Assembly (NCBI GenBank): GCA_002733995.1
Contig: NVXR01000011.1
Location: 1-64,000, forward strand
Length of the DNA stretch: 64,000 nucleotides
Origin: Desulfotalea sp.
Lineage (GTDB): Bacteria; Desulfobacterota; Desulfobulbia; Desulfobulbales; Desulfocapsaceae
Direction: 5' to 3'
Translations under genes and position numbers: made by a program
Part shown: piece after piece, positions 43,209 through 52,484 of the stretch
Layout: every line of letters starts with the position of its first letter
Position numbering within the stretch: the stretch's first letter is position 1
Notes under the pieces: generated by a model
Seen by the model: the letters and a program-made list of their open reading frames with translations, nothing else
What the model was told of the DNA's origin: nothing
Database searches by the model: none

Positions 43209-45608
43209 TTACATTTTCTCCATTAAAGATTGAAGGCTTTTACCGTACCGAAACAGATTTTGAAGGGGGAGGCGAAAGTTCATGTCAAGGCGTATCGGGT
43301 GCTGTAAACCTGGCCCTTTGTCTGTGGCCACGATCTGACCATCTTTGTAGCCAAAAGGCAAGGGCTCAGCAGGTTTTCCATCGATTTCAATAGTGAGCAG
43401 CAGATCATCCTGCTCGGAAGTAAAGGAGAGCTTTGTCCAGTTATATGCAAAGTTGTTGAGCGCTTTCATGGAGTAATCAAGAGTCGCCGTTTGACCTATG
43501 GCTGGCATGCCCTGGCGTAACTGCTGGGTGTTGTTAAAGCGGACGATACCACTAGTCCCAGGGGTGGAAAATAGGAAACCATCATCAAAATGGATACCCC
43601 TCTCACTTATTTTAATCGGCAACCTTCCGTTGAGTGAGCCTTGTCCTTCTGTATCTTCTACCCCAAATTGTTTGAGCAGTTCGCTGAAATTGAGGCGGTC
43701 ACAGTAGAGTGTTGCTTCTAGCTTATTCATGTTGGCACCGAGAGTAAGACTGCCGGTCTCGATCTTGCCGCCGCACCAACTAAAGCGTGCTTTCTCCAGA
43801 AAAAGCTGCTGTTCGTTTTCGATGCGGAAAAATATATGGCCATTGTGCAGTTTTACTCTACCCGATTCGATCAAGTCGATGCTGGCCAGCTGGCCAGGAG
43901 CACTCCTTATGTGCGGGAGATCCGGGAAGGAGATTTGCGTCGCAATACCGGTAATTGTGGTCTTGTCACTGGTGAGTTCACCGTTGGCTAGACGCAGGGT
44001 GAGACGTCCGGACGGTTTTTTGTCGATAAACTCAAAGGTTGCCTCTGCTGAGACATTGCCGGTAAAAGTGGTGTCTTCAGGTGTATTGATGTAGCTCGGT
44101 AGTCGCTGGGTGTCTATGCTTGTGTCTGCCAGTGTGCAGGAGCCCGTAGCATCACCATTTAAATAAGCGGAACCAGTGCACTGTAACTCGGCCTCTATCT
44201 CCAGTTGGCTTCTAAGGTTCGTCGTGAAGCTAATGCCATTACTGATTTGTTGCAGGCCTACGCCAACGGTCGCAGTATCCACACCTTTATAGCGAATTGA
44301 TTGAATCTTAAGCCAACCTTTTTTCTGTTTTTGAGGCTGGTTCAGGGGCTGACCTAGGGGCAGTTGTATGGGCATGTCCCAACTGATATCAGCTAATGTG
44401 AGATCCTGGACTGCGTCTTTAATCGTTGCTATGCTTCCCGTAATCTTGGCCGTTATTTTCTCTTTTTTGTAACTGCAAATTCCATTGATTTTCAATGGTC
44501 CGACGGAAAATCTTTTATCAATTGTGAAGGCATCGCTTGTGAGTTGCAGGTCGGCGAGCAGGTCACCCAAATCGAAGCTGCCATTTAGAGCAACTGTAAG
44601 CGGCTGGTCTAGACGACTCGAATGAACGATGAGCGTAGTGCTATAATTATTATCGCTGAGCTGTACCGCACCTGTTGCCCCAAGGTCGAGGCGATAAGGT
44701 TGTTGGCTGGAAAGTCCTGAGAGGCTGTAGGTTAAGCTTTTTGTATCACCTTCGAGCCGGATTTGTATGGCACGCTCTGCGGAAGTTTGCGTAAACAAGC
44801 CCCCCTTAGGAGAAGGTGTAAGAGAGTCAATGGCAGCGGTGAGCTGATAGCCGGTTAAGCGCATCTTCGCATCGAGTGTAACCTGTCCCTTCATTGTCAG
44901 AGCACCCGTGGGCAAAGCTTTTTGCTTGCCGGGGATCACCTTGCCAAGATCGTGGAGGTTGGGGACATTGACCTCTGTGTTGAAAAGCATACCTTGTGGG
45001 GTGAAGGTTCCTGTTGTTTGTGAATAAAGTTCGAGGTCACCGCCTGTGCTGATGTGAGCTGTCATGCTGGTGAGTTGATAGCTCTGCTCAGTTCTTGGCC
45101 AAAAACCAAGGTGAATTTTAGCGTCTATGGCAAGATCAATTGTGGTTGCTTCTGTCTGTAGAGCAATATGGCCATTGCGTATAATTATTGTTTCTACGGC
45201 AATAGGTAGGGCAAGAGAAAAAGGGTCACTCTGCTTGCCGGTTGAACTTGTTTTGGGGGGCAGGCCTGTAGAGACAAGGGTTTTGTCAATATAGCTTAAG
45301 TTGACGGTTGGAGAATCAAGAAGAATAGTATCGAGTTGCCCTTTTAACAGAGAGCTGGGACTATAATGAATTTCAAACCTTGGTATGCTCGCCACCAGCA
45401 CATCATCTTGCATGAGACGAAGAGTTCCTCTGATTTTCCAGGGGGAAACTCTAGAAATGCTAAGTTCTTTCTGGTTGAATGGCAGTGGCTCAAGGAGGCG
45501 GGGGAGTAGGTAGGTGTCACAGAGAAAGGGCAGGAATATTAAAAAGAGAAGAGTGACAATAAAAAAAATAAGGAAAAATGATTTGAGAATTCGTATCTTA
45601 CGTTTCAT
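43209..45608 (-). CDS. ydbH: YdbH-like AsmA-family intermembrane lipid transport protein
   Basis: A 799-residue protein with one N-terminal membrane anchor (about residues 10-30) and a very long, beta-rich periplasmic part made of repeating amphipathic strands. This is the architecture of AsmA-like bridges (YdbH, YhdP, TamB) that carry phospholipids from inner to outer membrane. Near the C-terminus KLEATLYCDRLNFSELLKQF and LNGRLPIKISERGIHFDDGF match YdbH-type C-terminal blocks. Together with ynbE and ydbL it reproduces the enterobacterial operon. Protein length is close to that of E. coli YdbH (about 880). The start is followed by lysine- and arginine-rich residues, as expected for a Type II anchor. 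Confidence 0.87.
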   Translation of the reverse strand: MKRKIRILKSFFLIFFIVTLLFLIFLPFLCDTYLLPRLLEPLPFNQKELSISRVSPWKIRGTLRLMQDDVLVASIPRFEIHYSPSSLLKGQLDTILLDSPTVNLSYIDKTLVSTGLPPKTSSTGKQSDPFSLALPIAVETIIIRNGHIALQTEATTIDLAIDAKIHLGFWPRTEQSYQLTSMTAHISTGGDLELYSQTTGTFTPQGMLFNTEVNVPNLHDLGKVIPGKQKALPTGALTMKGQVTLDAKMRLTGYQLTAAIDSLTPSPKGGLFTQTSAERAIQIRLEGDTKSLTYSLSGLSSQQPYRLDLGATGAVQLSDNNYSTTLIVHSSRLDQPLTVALNGSFDLGDLLADLQLTSDAFTIDKRFSVGPLKINGICSYKKEKITAKITGSIATIKDAVQDLTLADISWDMPIQLPLGQPLNQPQKQKKGWLKIQSIRYKGVDTATVGVGLQQISNGISFTTNLRSQLEIEAELQCTGSAYLNGDATGSCTLADTSIDTQRLPSYINTPEDTTFTGNVSAEATFEFIDKKPSGRLTLRLANGELTSDKTTITGIATQISFPDLPHIRSAPGQLASIDLIESGRVKLHNGHIFFRIENEQQLFLEKARFSWCGGKIETGSLTLGANMNKLEATLYCDRLNFSELLKQFGVEDTEGQGSLNGRLPIKISERGIHFDDGFLFSTPGTSGIVRFNNTQQLRQGMPAIGQTATLDYSMKALNNFAYNWTKLSFTSEQDDLLLTIEIDGKPAEPLPFGYKDGQIVATDKGPGLQHPIRLDMNFRLPLQNLFRYGKSLQSLMEKM

Positions 45609-46060
45609 TTTTAGTCGTTATTCTGCCTGTGCAAAAAAATTGGTGTGTCCCCCGAGGCTAACTGTTTAACATCTGTCCCAGATGTGCACAATCAGGACAA
45701 ACGGCTTAGACTAAAGGGCTACGGTTTGACCTGAATGTGTGCCACTGGCACTGGGGCTGAAGAGGTAACCGCTTTTTAAACGAAAAGTATGTTGGATCAG
45801 CGTGTTACTGAATGTGTACTAGGGTCGGGAAGAAATATAACCTTGCCTTGAGCCTTTTCTGCCAGTATAAACGTATTCCTCAGTAGTTGCATAATAATTT
45901 AGTGTCTTACTCTTGGGAACCTGTCAGGAAGGCCGATTTGGAGAGTGTGTTGAAGCTATGAGCTTAAGATTAACACCCGATAGTGAACGAAGAGAGACCT
46001 TTGCGGTAGTTACACATCCTTTTTGGGTGTTTTAATTGAAATAAATAGTTTGGACAGTGT
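45609..46060. other. Divergent intergenic region between ydbH and the biotinyl-domain gene
   Basis: 452 bases with no supported gene. It must hold promoters in both directions. ACATCTG/CAGATGT near 45670-45688 can form a 7-bp hairpin with a 3-base loop. Nothing else was recognised. Confidence 0.45.
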
Positions 46061-46756
46061 ATGTCTGATCGTATGAATAAAGGAAAACAGGTTGGTTGTA
46101 TGGCAAATGAAATAGACTTTGACGAATTGCTCAGCAAGTATAAATCAGACCCCTATGATTATGTGGATATCTTTGCAATTCATACTGGACGAGTATCCTT
46201 TAAGGTGACGGAAGGAATGGAGGTTGAGGCGACAAGTGGTCAGTGGCGTCAGGTTCCTGGATCTGTTCTGTATGAAATTAACAGAGAAAGAAACCCGAAG
46301 TTAATTACTGCACAGACAAATGGGATAGTGGCCGATGTAAACATTGAACTTGATGGTCAGTTTGTTGAGGCTGGAGTTAAGTTGATGACGATCAAGCATC
46401 CGCTGAAGAAAAAGGAAATCATTGAGAATATTCTCAAAGAAGTCTTGTCACTCTTTGTCGCCCCTGAGACAGCGAAATACTATTTTGCAATGGATATCCA
46501 ATCTCGAATTGATAAAAAAGGTTGCGGTGCCGTGACAATCAAATCCGGCGATGAGATCTTAACCATGTCGCTGATGAAAAGAGATACCCCAGTATACTAT
46601 AAAGGTGAAGAGGGCGTTATTCATTCAATCTATTTTAAACATGGTGTCTCTGTTGCTCAAGGTGAGCCATTATTTGGGATCTGTGCCTCTGATAAGTTAC
46701 CTATAATTCAGAAAATTATCACCCGGGTGAAGGCGGACTGGGATACGGATCATTAG
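46061..46756 (+). CDS. Biotin/lipoyl-attachment-domain protein next to biotin ligase
   Basis: 231 residues from the first ATG; the Met at 46100 (MANEIDFDELL) may be the true start. Two hammerhead-like modules can be seen: residues about 45-125 (FAIHTGRVSFKVTEGMEVEA ... NGIVADVNIELDGQFVEAG) and about 150-220 (SGDEILTMSLMKRDTPVYYK, then GVIHSIYFKHGVSVAQGEPL). In biotin carriers the lysine sits in AMKM; here the second module has LMKR in the matching turn, and the first has none. It may be a divergent biotin carrier or a structural relative. The neighbouring birA-type gene supports a biotin connection. No carboxylase subunit is adjacent. Confidence 0.7.
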   Translation: MSDRMNKGKQVGCMANEIDFDELLSKYKSDPYDYVDIFAIHTGRVSFKVTEGMEVEATSGQWRQVPGSVLYEINRERNPKLITAQTNGIVADVNIELDGQFVEAGVKLMTIKHPLKKKEIIENILKEVLSLFVAPETAKYYFAMDIQSRIDKKGCGAVTIKSGDEILTMSLMKRDTPVYYKGEEGVIHSIYFKHGVSVAQGEPLFGICASDKLPIIQKIITRVKADWDTDH

Positions 46757-46996
46757 CCTGTAATTCTCCCGGATATTGTATTATTTACAGGTAAGCGATT
46801 GAGAGCATAACATTACTTTTATTTAAAAGAGGAAAACCTCACTACCTTTACCAAAGGTCAGTTCTTGCGGTACCAGGATCTACAGTTTTTAGCAATACCA
46901 TGGCTTGATGTGGCCTAGTGCAAAAAACTACGAAGCTGGCACCGTTTGAAATGATAAGAAGTGCGGGTAAGAGTCGCTCCTTTTCGTAACATACAT

Positions 46997-47923
46997 ATGG
47001 CAAATAACAACCCCAACCCTGGGATGATTCTTGACTATCTCAGGGTGCAGCAGAAACAGCAACTCCCTCTGTTCTCCAAAAGTACTACTCCTCTTGAAAT
47101 ATTTCGCTATGGCGCATTTATAGGTGCCAATATACAGACCCACTCAAGCCTGCACCGGACCATGGAACATGGGCGTAAACTGATTCTTGATCTGGCCAGG
47201 GAAAATCGTTGTATCGCCAGTGGTACTGTTATCCTGGCGGATACATTGACTCACTCGAAGGGAAGGTTTACCAGGAGTTGGCATGCACCCCATGGCGGCG
47301 TTTGGGGATGTGTTATTCATGCCAATAATATATTGCCGGAATCCCGCCAATTTATTCCCATGGCAGTTGGACTTGCCTGTTGTGAAACAGTCCGAGAATA
47401 TGTGGGGGAGGTCGCTTCATTACGCTGGGTGAACGATGTCTTGATCGGTACTAAAAAGCTGGCCGGATTTTTAGTGGAGAGCTATACCGAGCCGATCTAT
47501 GGTGAGCAGTTTACCATGGTTGGATTTGGCATAAATGTCAATAATGACACATTCCCCACAGAGCTTGAAGGGCTGGCCTTGTCCCTGCGACAGTATCTTG
47601 GTCACCCCGTTGACCTCACAGATTTTAGCGCACGGTTTCTTGCGAAATTGGCCTGGAATTTTGGTATTATTTATCATGAAGAAACAAAACATCTTGCGGG
47701 TGACGGTTTTTCCGGAAGGGATGGCATACATTTAATCCTGAGCAGGTGGAAAGAACTGTCAGACACCATAGGTAAAGATATTGTCTATGGCTTTGATGTT
47801 ATGACCGCCCCACAGTATACGGGGCAGGTTGTGGGTGTTGATGACATGGGGGGGCTTGTGATCCGTTTGGATGATGGCTTTGAGAAAACAGAATATAGTG
47901 GTGAGGTTCGCTATAGAGAATAG
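46997..47923 (+). CDS. birA: Biotin--[acetyl-CoA-carboxylase] ligase
   Basis: About 308 residues from the ATG at 46997; a longer in-frame start at 46961 is less likely. The catalytic biotin-protein-ligase core is clear: SKGRFTRSWHAPHGGVWG corresponds to the GRGRxGRxWxSPxGG nucleotide/biotin loop, LRWVNDVLIGTKKLAGFLVE to the KWPNDxxxxxxKxxGxLxE block with the catalytic lysine, and VGFGINVNND follows. There is no N-terminal helix-turn-helix, so it is the monofunctional kind and not a repressor. The biotinyl-domain protein upstream may be a substrate. Confidence 0.9.
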   Translation: MANNNPNPGMILDYLRVQQKQQLPLFSKSTTPLEIFRYGAFIGANIQTHSSLHRTMEHGRKLILDLARENRCIASGTVILADTLTHSKGRFTRSWHAPHGGVWGCVIHANNILPESRQFIPMAVGLACCETVREYVGEVASLRWVNDVLIGTKKLAGFLVESYTEPIYGEQFTMVGFGINVNNDTFPTELEGLALSLRQYLGHPVDLTDFSARFLAKLAWNFGIIYHEETKHLAGDGFSGRDGIHLILSRWKELSDTIGKDIVYGFDVMTAPQYTGQVVGVDDMGGLVIRLDDGFEKTEYSGEVRYRE

Positions 47924-47982
47924 GTGGCGGTCCGAGGATGGATTTTGGCCAAACTCCTAACTTTCTTCGAGAGCGCCTTGTT

Positions 47983-48015
47983 CATGAACACTGTGTCGGT
48001 GACACAATGTTCATG
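47983..48015. terminator. Terminator-like inverted repeat between birA and the convergent barrel gene
   Basis: CATGAACA-C-TGTGTC pairs with GACACA-A-TGTTCATG around a GGT loop: 14 base pairs interrupted by one C/A mismatch. It lies 60 bp after birA and 12 bp before the end of the convergent minus-strand gene. No T-run follows. Confidence 0.6.
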
Positions 48016-48026
48016 GGAGGTGTGTG

Positions 48027-48536
48027 TTACAGCGCAATTCGTACTGCGAAGCCAAGAAACACAGTGTCTGTGTCTATGTCGGTATCTTCATTGTCAAAAT
48101 CAGCTGAATCATTAAATCTGTAGTTTGCGTAGATGTCTGCATATAATCCAGGAAGCAATTCCATGTTGATACCCGCCTTAAGGGCAAAGAATGGTTCGTC
48201 GACAAAATCACCGTCTGTGTACGTTGTACCAATCCCGATTCCTGCATACACGCCTTTGCCAATAAGCAGATACGCCTGGGGAGATACGGCGGACTCGCCA
48301 AAACGGTCCGGTAGAAATTCAACATCGACCTCCAGTCCTACAAGCCCTGGCCAATATTGGTAAGAACCGAAAAACGCGAGACCATCGTCGTCAAGTTTGT
48401 CGTCTCCGACTTCAATATCGTCAACGGCTACCCAGTAGTTGGCTCCAATGCCTATTCTGTGCTCTGCCGCGAGTGCAGTTGTTGCCGTCATTGCTATTAA
48501 TCCCAGTAAGAGTACTGCTGCTAACATTTTCTGCAT
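48027..48536 (-). CDS. Small outer-membrane beta-barrel protein
   Basis: About 169 residues from the ATG at 48536, preceded by GGAG; the ATG four codons upstream overlaps that site. A signal peptide (MLAAVLLLGLIAMTATTALA) is followed by alternating hydrophobic and polar residues in eight or so strands (IGIGANYWVAVDD, GLAFFGSYQYWPGLVGLEV, VSPQAYLLIGKGVYAGIGIG, FFALKAGINMELLPGLYAD) and a terminal aromatic/hydrophobic strand (TVFLGFAVRIAL), as in OmpA/OmpX-size barrels. An acidic Asp-rich loop (ADFDNEDTDIDTD) may bind cations. Function unknown; conserved barrel of this kind is common in Desulfobulbales. Confidence 0.8.
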   Translation of the reverse strand: MQKMLAAVLLLGLIAMTATTALAAEHRIGIGANYWVAVDDIEVGDDKLDDDGLAFFGSYQYWPGLVGLEVDVEFLPDRFGESAVSPQAYLLIGKGVYAGIGIGTTYTDGDFVDEPFFALKAGINMELLPGLYADIYANYRFNDSADFDNEDTDIDTDTVFLGFAVRIAL

Positions 48537-48604
48537 AATTTTCTCCATAATTTCATAGGTGAAATACGTATTACAGTACGATCCATTTGGCGATTTTGTC
48601 GGAG

Positions 48605-49387
48605 CTAAAGGCCTTTGTGGAGTGGCGAATAGGTATCGAACCCTAGGTTTTGTTGCTCAAGAATTTGCCAGGAGATTATCTCTCTTTGGAAAATTTGTCT
48701 ACCGAAATTGTGAAGTAACTGGAGTGATTCGGACAAAATGGCGCCTGAAAACTTCAAGCGGTGTAATCTCTCCAACGGCTGATTCTGGCAGTTTTGAATC
48801 ATCTTAATGGTCCCATAGGAAAGGGGCCGGCCGGGTCTGCTGTGTTGGTTGCAGCCCGAACATAGAAGTTGGCCACTGGCGCTGATGAATCGGTAGCGGT
48901 CGCGTGGATGGACCTTTCTGTTACAGCTGGCACATGTATGGAAATCAGGTCTGTAGCCGATATAATTAAAAAAGTGGATGAGAAAAAGGACAAGTACCTG
49001 GCGTGGATTCTTTTTACTGTCGAGTCGGTGAAAGGCCCAGAGTGAGAGACGGAAGATGTTCAGGTCGGCTTCCCCTTCCTTTATGCCTAAGAGAAGGAAT
49101 TCCCTGATAATAGAGGCAATTCCGTACAGGTCAAGGTGGTAGCGGATGTTGGGGAAACTGGTATAGATCTCGGCTTCACTTAAAAATGCCAGGGCTCGGT
49201 CATTTTTTTGCTGATACGTTACTTGCAGGTAGGTGAAGAATTCAAGTTTGTTGACAAAGCGTTTCTTGCTTTTTTTCGCGCCTTTTGCAATGGCTGACAG
49301 CCTTCCTGCGTTATGACAGAAAAGCGTAACAATAAGATCAGATTCGCCGTGGTCAGTTGTGTTCAGAACGATAGCATCAGATTCCAT
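48605..49387 (-). CDS. recO: DNA repair protein RecO
   Basis: 260 residues, normal for RecO. The N-terminal OB-fold is at about 1-80 (AIVLNTTDHGESDLIVTLF and GRLSAIAKGAKKSKKRF), and a zinc finger follows in the helical domain (TCASCNRKVHP, then LLCSGC). RecO loads RecA on SSB-coated gaps together with RecR in the RecF pathway. It is the third gene of a minus-strand run (surA-like, rodZ-like, recO), 17 bp after the rodZ-like gene. Confidence 0.93.
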   Translation of the reverse strand: MESDAIVLNTTDHGESDLIVTLFCHNAGRLSAIAKGAKKSKKRFVNKLEFFTYLQVTYQQKNDRALAFLSEAEIYTSFPNIRYHLDLYGIASIIREFLLLGIKEGEADLNIFRLSLWAFHRLDSKKNPRQVLVLFLIHFFNYIGYRPDFHTCASCNRKVHPRDRYRFISASGQLLCSGCNQHSRPGRPLSYGTIKMIQNCQNQPLERLHRLKFSGAILSESLQLLHNFGRQIFQREIISWQILEQQNLGFDTYSPLHKGL

Positions 49388-49404
49388 CTTGGATCTACTT
49401 TTAC

Positions 49405-50250
49405 TTATTGTTGAAGGTCATTGGGGATAGATATTGTCAGTGTGGCATTCTCTGTTTGGGGCAGGAGGATCGGAGTCTTGTTGAGACTGAGTGCTGTCGC
49501 TGTTTTACCTGGAAGGGTGATATTGATCTTCTCATTTGCAGACCACGTTACACTATCACCTTTTTTGTAGACGCTGTCAAAGACAGGCCTGTCATCTATT
49601 GCTAGTGTCACTTTTGTGGTCTCCTTGAACTGTGCTATGATGATATATTTGCCCGTTGCCACAACGGCAGGTGTGAATTGCTGTTCTATCTCCGAGGCGT
49701 TAGACAGCGTTGGGATACTGAGCATGTTCTGCAACTCAAAAAACTCCTTTTCTGGGCTTTTGAGGGGGGCTTCAATTTGTGTTGTTTCTTGGAGGTTCTG
49801 AATCTTCTGGCTTAGGTACGTTGCTGGATTCCATGAAAAATACCAGGAGAGGAATGCTCCGAAGAACAGGAGGAGAAGGGTTGCTAAACCTATGCAGGAA
49901 GAGGGAAATGAATTTGGCCGCTGTGCCATGTCCCTGTAATCTTTGCTACTGTTACTACATGGCTGGAGGTCACTGTCAGGTGTTGTCGTAAGGGCTTTTT
50001 CGTCGTCATATTTTCCGAGGATGATTGACGGGTCTAGAGACAGTTGGTTGGCATAAAGAGTGTAAAAGCCACGCCTAAACACCTCCGCAGGTAAGGAGTC
50101 ATAGTTGTTCTCCTCCATAGCCGTAAGGTTCTTGATGGATATTTTTGTATTATCGGCCATCTGAGCCAAATCAAACCCTTTGGATATCCTTGCATTGCGG
50201 AGAAGGTCCCCGGGGGACTCTTCTGTAGTTTCACGCGGCTCTGATGACAT
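49405..50250 (-). CDS. rodZ: RodZ-like helix-turn-helix membrane protein
   Basis: A 281-residue protein with an N-terminal cytoplasmic HTH (GDLLRNARISKGFDLAQMAD and FRRGFYTLYANQLSLDP), a single membrane helix (about residues 118-138, IGLATLLLLFFGAFLSWYF) and a periplasmic C-terminal DUF4115 domain (about 195-281; YIIIAQFKETTKVTLAIDD). This is the RodZ layout, which ties MreB to the cell-wall elongation machinery. The gene is in a run with recO and the SurA-like gene, suggesting envelope-related expression. The name is by domain architecture. Confidence 0.85.
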   Translation of the reverse strand: MSSEPRETTEESPGDLLRNARISKGFDLAQMADNTKISIKNLTAMEENNYDSLPAEVFRRGFYTLYANQLSLDPSIILGKYDDEKALTTTPDSDLQPCSNSSKDYRDMAQRPNSFPSSCIGLATLLLLFFGAFLSWYFSWNPATYLSQKIQNLQETTQIEAPLKSPEKEFFELQNMLSIPTLSNASEIEQQFTPAVVATGKYIIIAQFKETTKVTLAIDDRPVFDSVYKKGDSVTWSANEKINITLPGKTATALSLNKTPILLPQTENATLTISIPNDLQQ

Positions 50251-50289
50251 AAGTTTTCTCTTGTTATTGCTGTCTAGTTGTTTTTAGAC

Positions 50290-51303
50290 TTAAAGCTTTC
50301 GAATGTATGCACTTGCTTTGAGTTCTTTAACCCAAGCTTTGTATGCCTCTTTCATTTTTATTGCGTATAGTTTGTCCCGGATTTCAGCTTTATTCGCCTC
50401 ATAGGGAGAGGTGACAACAATAGCCTCTGCATCAGCCGATAGAAGTTTGAAAAATTGATATCCTGATTGTAGTTCTACGATTGAGCTGAGTTCGCCTGGT
50501 TGTAAATCTTTAACCGCCGCTTGCATGGCGGGTGCCATGTCATCAAGGGTGAAGATACCTATATCACCACCATCACTTGCGGAGGGAAGGTCGGAGAACT
50601 TTTTTGCAAGGGTTTTGAAATCCTGTCCTTCTTTTATTAGTTTATGGATACGCCTGGCGAGAGAGAGGGTCTTCTCTTTGTTGATCTCGTGTCTCGATGC
50701 GTCACTATTGTCCCAGGTGAAGCCCATCTGCAGTAAATAGTAGTCACCTTTGTTCATTTGGGAGGTGTAGTGCTGGTCATAATAAGCATGAATCATTTCA
50801 TCTGTAATAACAATTTTTGAGCGAATATCTATACTCACTATCTTGCTTTGCAGAATATTGTTACGTAATTTGGTTCTATACTGTTCTACACTTATTCCTG
50901 ATTTGGAAAGTTTGCTTCTGAATTGGCTGGGGCTGAGCGACATGTTGTTCTTCATACGGTTATAGGCGGCATCTATTTCCTGGTCTGTCACCGTTAGATT
51001 GAATTGCCTTGCCTTTTGTTCCATCAAGGTTTGGTCAATCATTTTATTGAGTGCGAGTTCGCGTGCCTCGTCCATTGCTTCCAGTAGATTTTTCGCACTG
51101 TTATCTTTTCCAAGAGTCTTATAGATGGTAGTGGTTTCAGCCTGGAGTTCGCTTAGGGTAATTATATCCTCATTGACCACTGCGACGACTTTATCGACCA
51201 TTTCCCCTGTTGCGCTTGTTGCTAGTTGCAGCAAAAAAAATAGAGCAACTAATAGATAGAGCGGATATAACTTTGATTTTGATGGTGATAGAGGCTGTTT
51301 CAT
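50290..51303 (-). CDS. SurA-like periplasmic peptidylprolyl isomerase/chaperone
   Basis: A 337-residue secreted protein. A signal segment (LYLLVALFFLLQLATSATG) is followed by the SurA N-domain (VDKVVAVVNEDIITLSELQA, then FNLTVTDQEIDAAYNRMKNN and ISVEQYRTKLRNNILQSKIV) and one PPIC-type parvulin domain (about residues 185-290; KTLAKKFSDLPSASDGGDIG and ELSSIVELQSGYQFFKLLSA). Only one parvulin domain is present, whereas E. coli SurA has two. It likely helps fold outer-membrane proteins, such as the barrel encoded nearby. First gene of the run toward recO. Confidence 0.9.
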   Translation of the reverse strand: MKQPLSPSKSKLYPLYLLVALFFLLQLATSATGEMVDKVVAVVNEDIITLSELQAETTTIYKTLGKDNSAKNLLEAMDEARELALNKMIDQTLMEQKARQFNLTVTDQEIDAAYNRMKNNMSLSPSQFRSKLSKSGISVEQYRTKLRNNILQSKIVSIDIRSKIVITDEMIHAYYDQHYTSQMNKGDYYLLQMGFTWDNSDASRHEINKEKTLSLARRIHKLIKEGQDFKTLAKKFSDLPSASDGGDIGIFTLDDMAPAMQAAVKDLQPGELSSIVELQSGYQFFKLLSADAEAIVVTSPYEANKAEIRDKLYAIKMKEAYKAWVKELKASAYIRKL

Positions 51304-51530
51304 ACTGTTCCTAAAGTTGAGAGGTAAAACTTTTGCAAAAAATCGCAGGTGGGGTTATGTGTAGGTTGATAAAAGAGCATCAGGCTACCGTGTTTGCGAT
51401 ATCTTTGATGAGTATATTTTAAGAGGCTATAATCTCAGTGTATTGGACGCTTTTGTAGGCTTGTCCGGTGTGCTGTGGCGAGAGTATATCACAGAAGAAT
51501 TAATATTGAAATCTCCTAGGGAGTTGATTT

Positions 51531-52031
51531 ATGAAAAAACGGTCACGTTCTTCAGTAATAGTCATTTTTATAGCATTGTTGTTTTGCTGTAGTAGCGCTT
51601 TGGAAGTGATTGCTGCAACAAAAATGCCTTCGTTTGCATTGGAGAGCGTTCAGGGCGGCAAAGTTGTACATTCCAGTTCTTTTAAGGGTAAAGTATTGCT
51701 CCTCACCTTCTTTGCAACATGGTGTCCTCCGTGTGCTCAAGAAGTTCCGGTTCTCAATCGGTTGCATGAAGAGTTTGCTGGGGCCGGTTTTTCTGTAGTG
51801 GGGCTATCGGTGGACCAGCAAGGGACAGCGCTTGTGGCACGGTTTGTAAAGAAAAAATCTATAAAATACCCCGTGCTGATGGCGGAACCTGCGACGACTA
51901 TCGACTTTGGTGGAGTGTATGGGATACCGGTCGCTTTTCTGGTGAATAAGTCCGGCAACGTTGTAAAGAAGTACACTGGATACGTGGAGCATACTATTCT
52001 GGAAAAAGATGTGAAAAGCCTGTTGGACTAA
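51531..52031 (+). CDS. TlpA/ResA-type periplasmic thioredoxin-like protein
   Basis: 166 residues. The ATG at 51531 has GGGAG upstream. The signal peptide (VIVIFIALLFCCSSALE) contains a cysteine pair at its end and could be lipoprotein-like, although no perfect lipobox is present. The thioredoxin fold carries the redox motif TWCPPCAQEVP (about residues 62-72) and a cis-Pro region GIPVAFLVNKSGN. This family reduces disulfides in cytochrome c apoproteins or in sulfur-handling proteins and is often fed by CcdA; a CcdA-like gene is at 15078. It is divergent from the surA-like gene. Confidence 0.92.
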   Translation: MKKRSRSSVIVIFIALLFCCSSALEVIAATKMPSFALESVQGGKVVHSSSFKGKVLLLTFFATWCPPCAQEVPVLNRLHEEFAGAGFSVVGLSVDQQGTALVARFVKKKSIKYPVLMAEPATTIDFGGVYGIPVAFLVNKSGNVVKKYTGYVEHTILEKDVKSLLD

Positions 52032-52154
52032 TCGATCGATGTTGCATTTCATCTAAAATTGAAATACAATGGTATTGTTCATATGTCTGTAGTAAGGGAC
52101 GAGTAATAAAGAGATTGGATCTTCCAACTAATTGGAATCTTAAGGAGAATTGTA

Positions 52155-52361
52155 ATGAATAAAAAAATCGTATGTTTTGCATTGGCAACCGTTTTTGCAT
52201 TAAGCACAGCTGGTATTGGTTTTGCTGCAAAGCTGAAGTGTACCGTTGACAGCGTTGATGGTAATACAGTGACTATGACTTGTAAGAAAGCTGACAAGTT
52301 ATCTGTTGGTGATAAAGTAAAAGTTTCTCCCCCCAAGAAGGCTACTATTGAGGGTTGCTAA
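52155..52361 (+). CDS. Small secreted protein, 68 residues
   Basis: Not assigned to a named family. A clean signal peptide (KIVCFALATVFALSTAGIGFA) releases a mature peptide of about 43 residues with two cysteines near KCTVDSVDGNTVTMTCKK and a third at the C-terminal end (IEGC). The first pair could form a disulfide. The strand pattern and the final VGDKVKVSPP recall an SH3- or OB-like barrel. AAGGAG precedes the ATG, and a strong terminator follows 34 bp later, so it is a well-formed monocistronic gene. A periplasmic role is clear; the function is not. Confidence 0.82.
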   Translation: MNKKIVCFALATVFALSTAGIGFAAKLKCTVDSVDGNTVTMTCKKADKLSVGDKVKVSPPKKATIEGC

Positions 52362-52394
52362 TTGACAGAACAATACTTTTTAAGTATTGTCACG

Positions 52395-52428
52395 GGTCGG
52401 CTGATTTCTGATCAGCCGACCTTTTTTT
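52395..52428 (+). terminator. Rho-independent terminator of the small secreted protein gene
   Basis: GGTCGGCTGAT pairs perfectly with ATCAGCCGACC (11 bp) around TTCTG, followed by seven T residues. It cleanly isolates the 52155 gene from uppP. Confidence 0.96.
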
Positions 52429-52484
52429 TATCCAGAATTCCCCGTAGTGGGGTGAGTATATTATTCGTACAATTGGGGTAATAG

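Noticed and set aside
48625..48650. GGTATCGAACCC, another tRNA-like 3' half
   Set aside because: It is within the recO coding region and no cloverleaf can be drawn.
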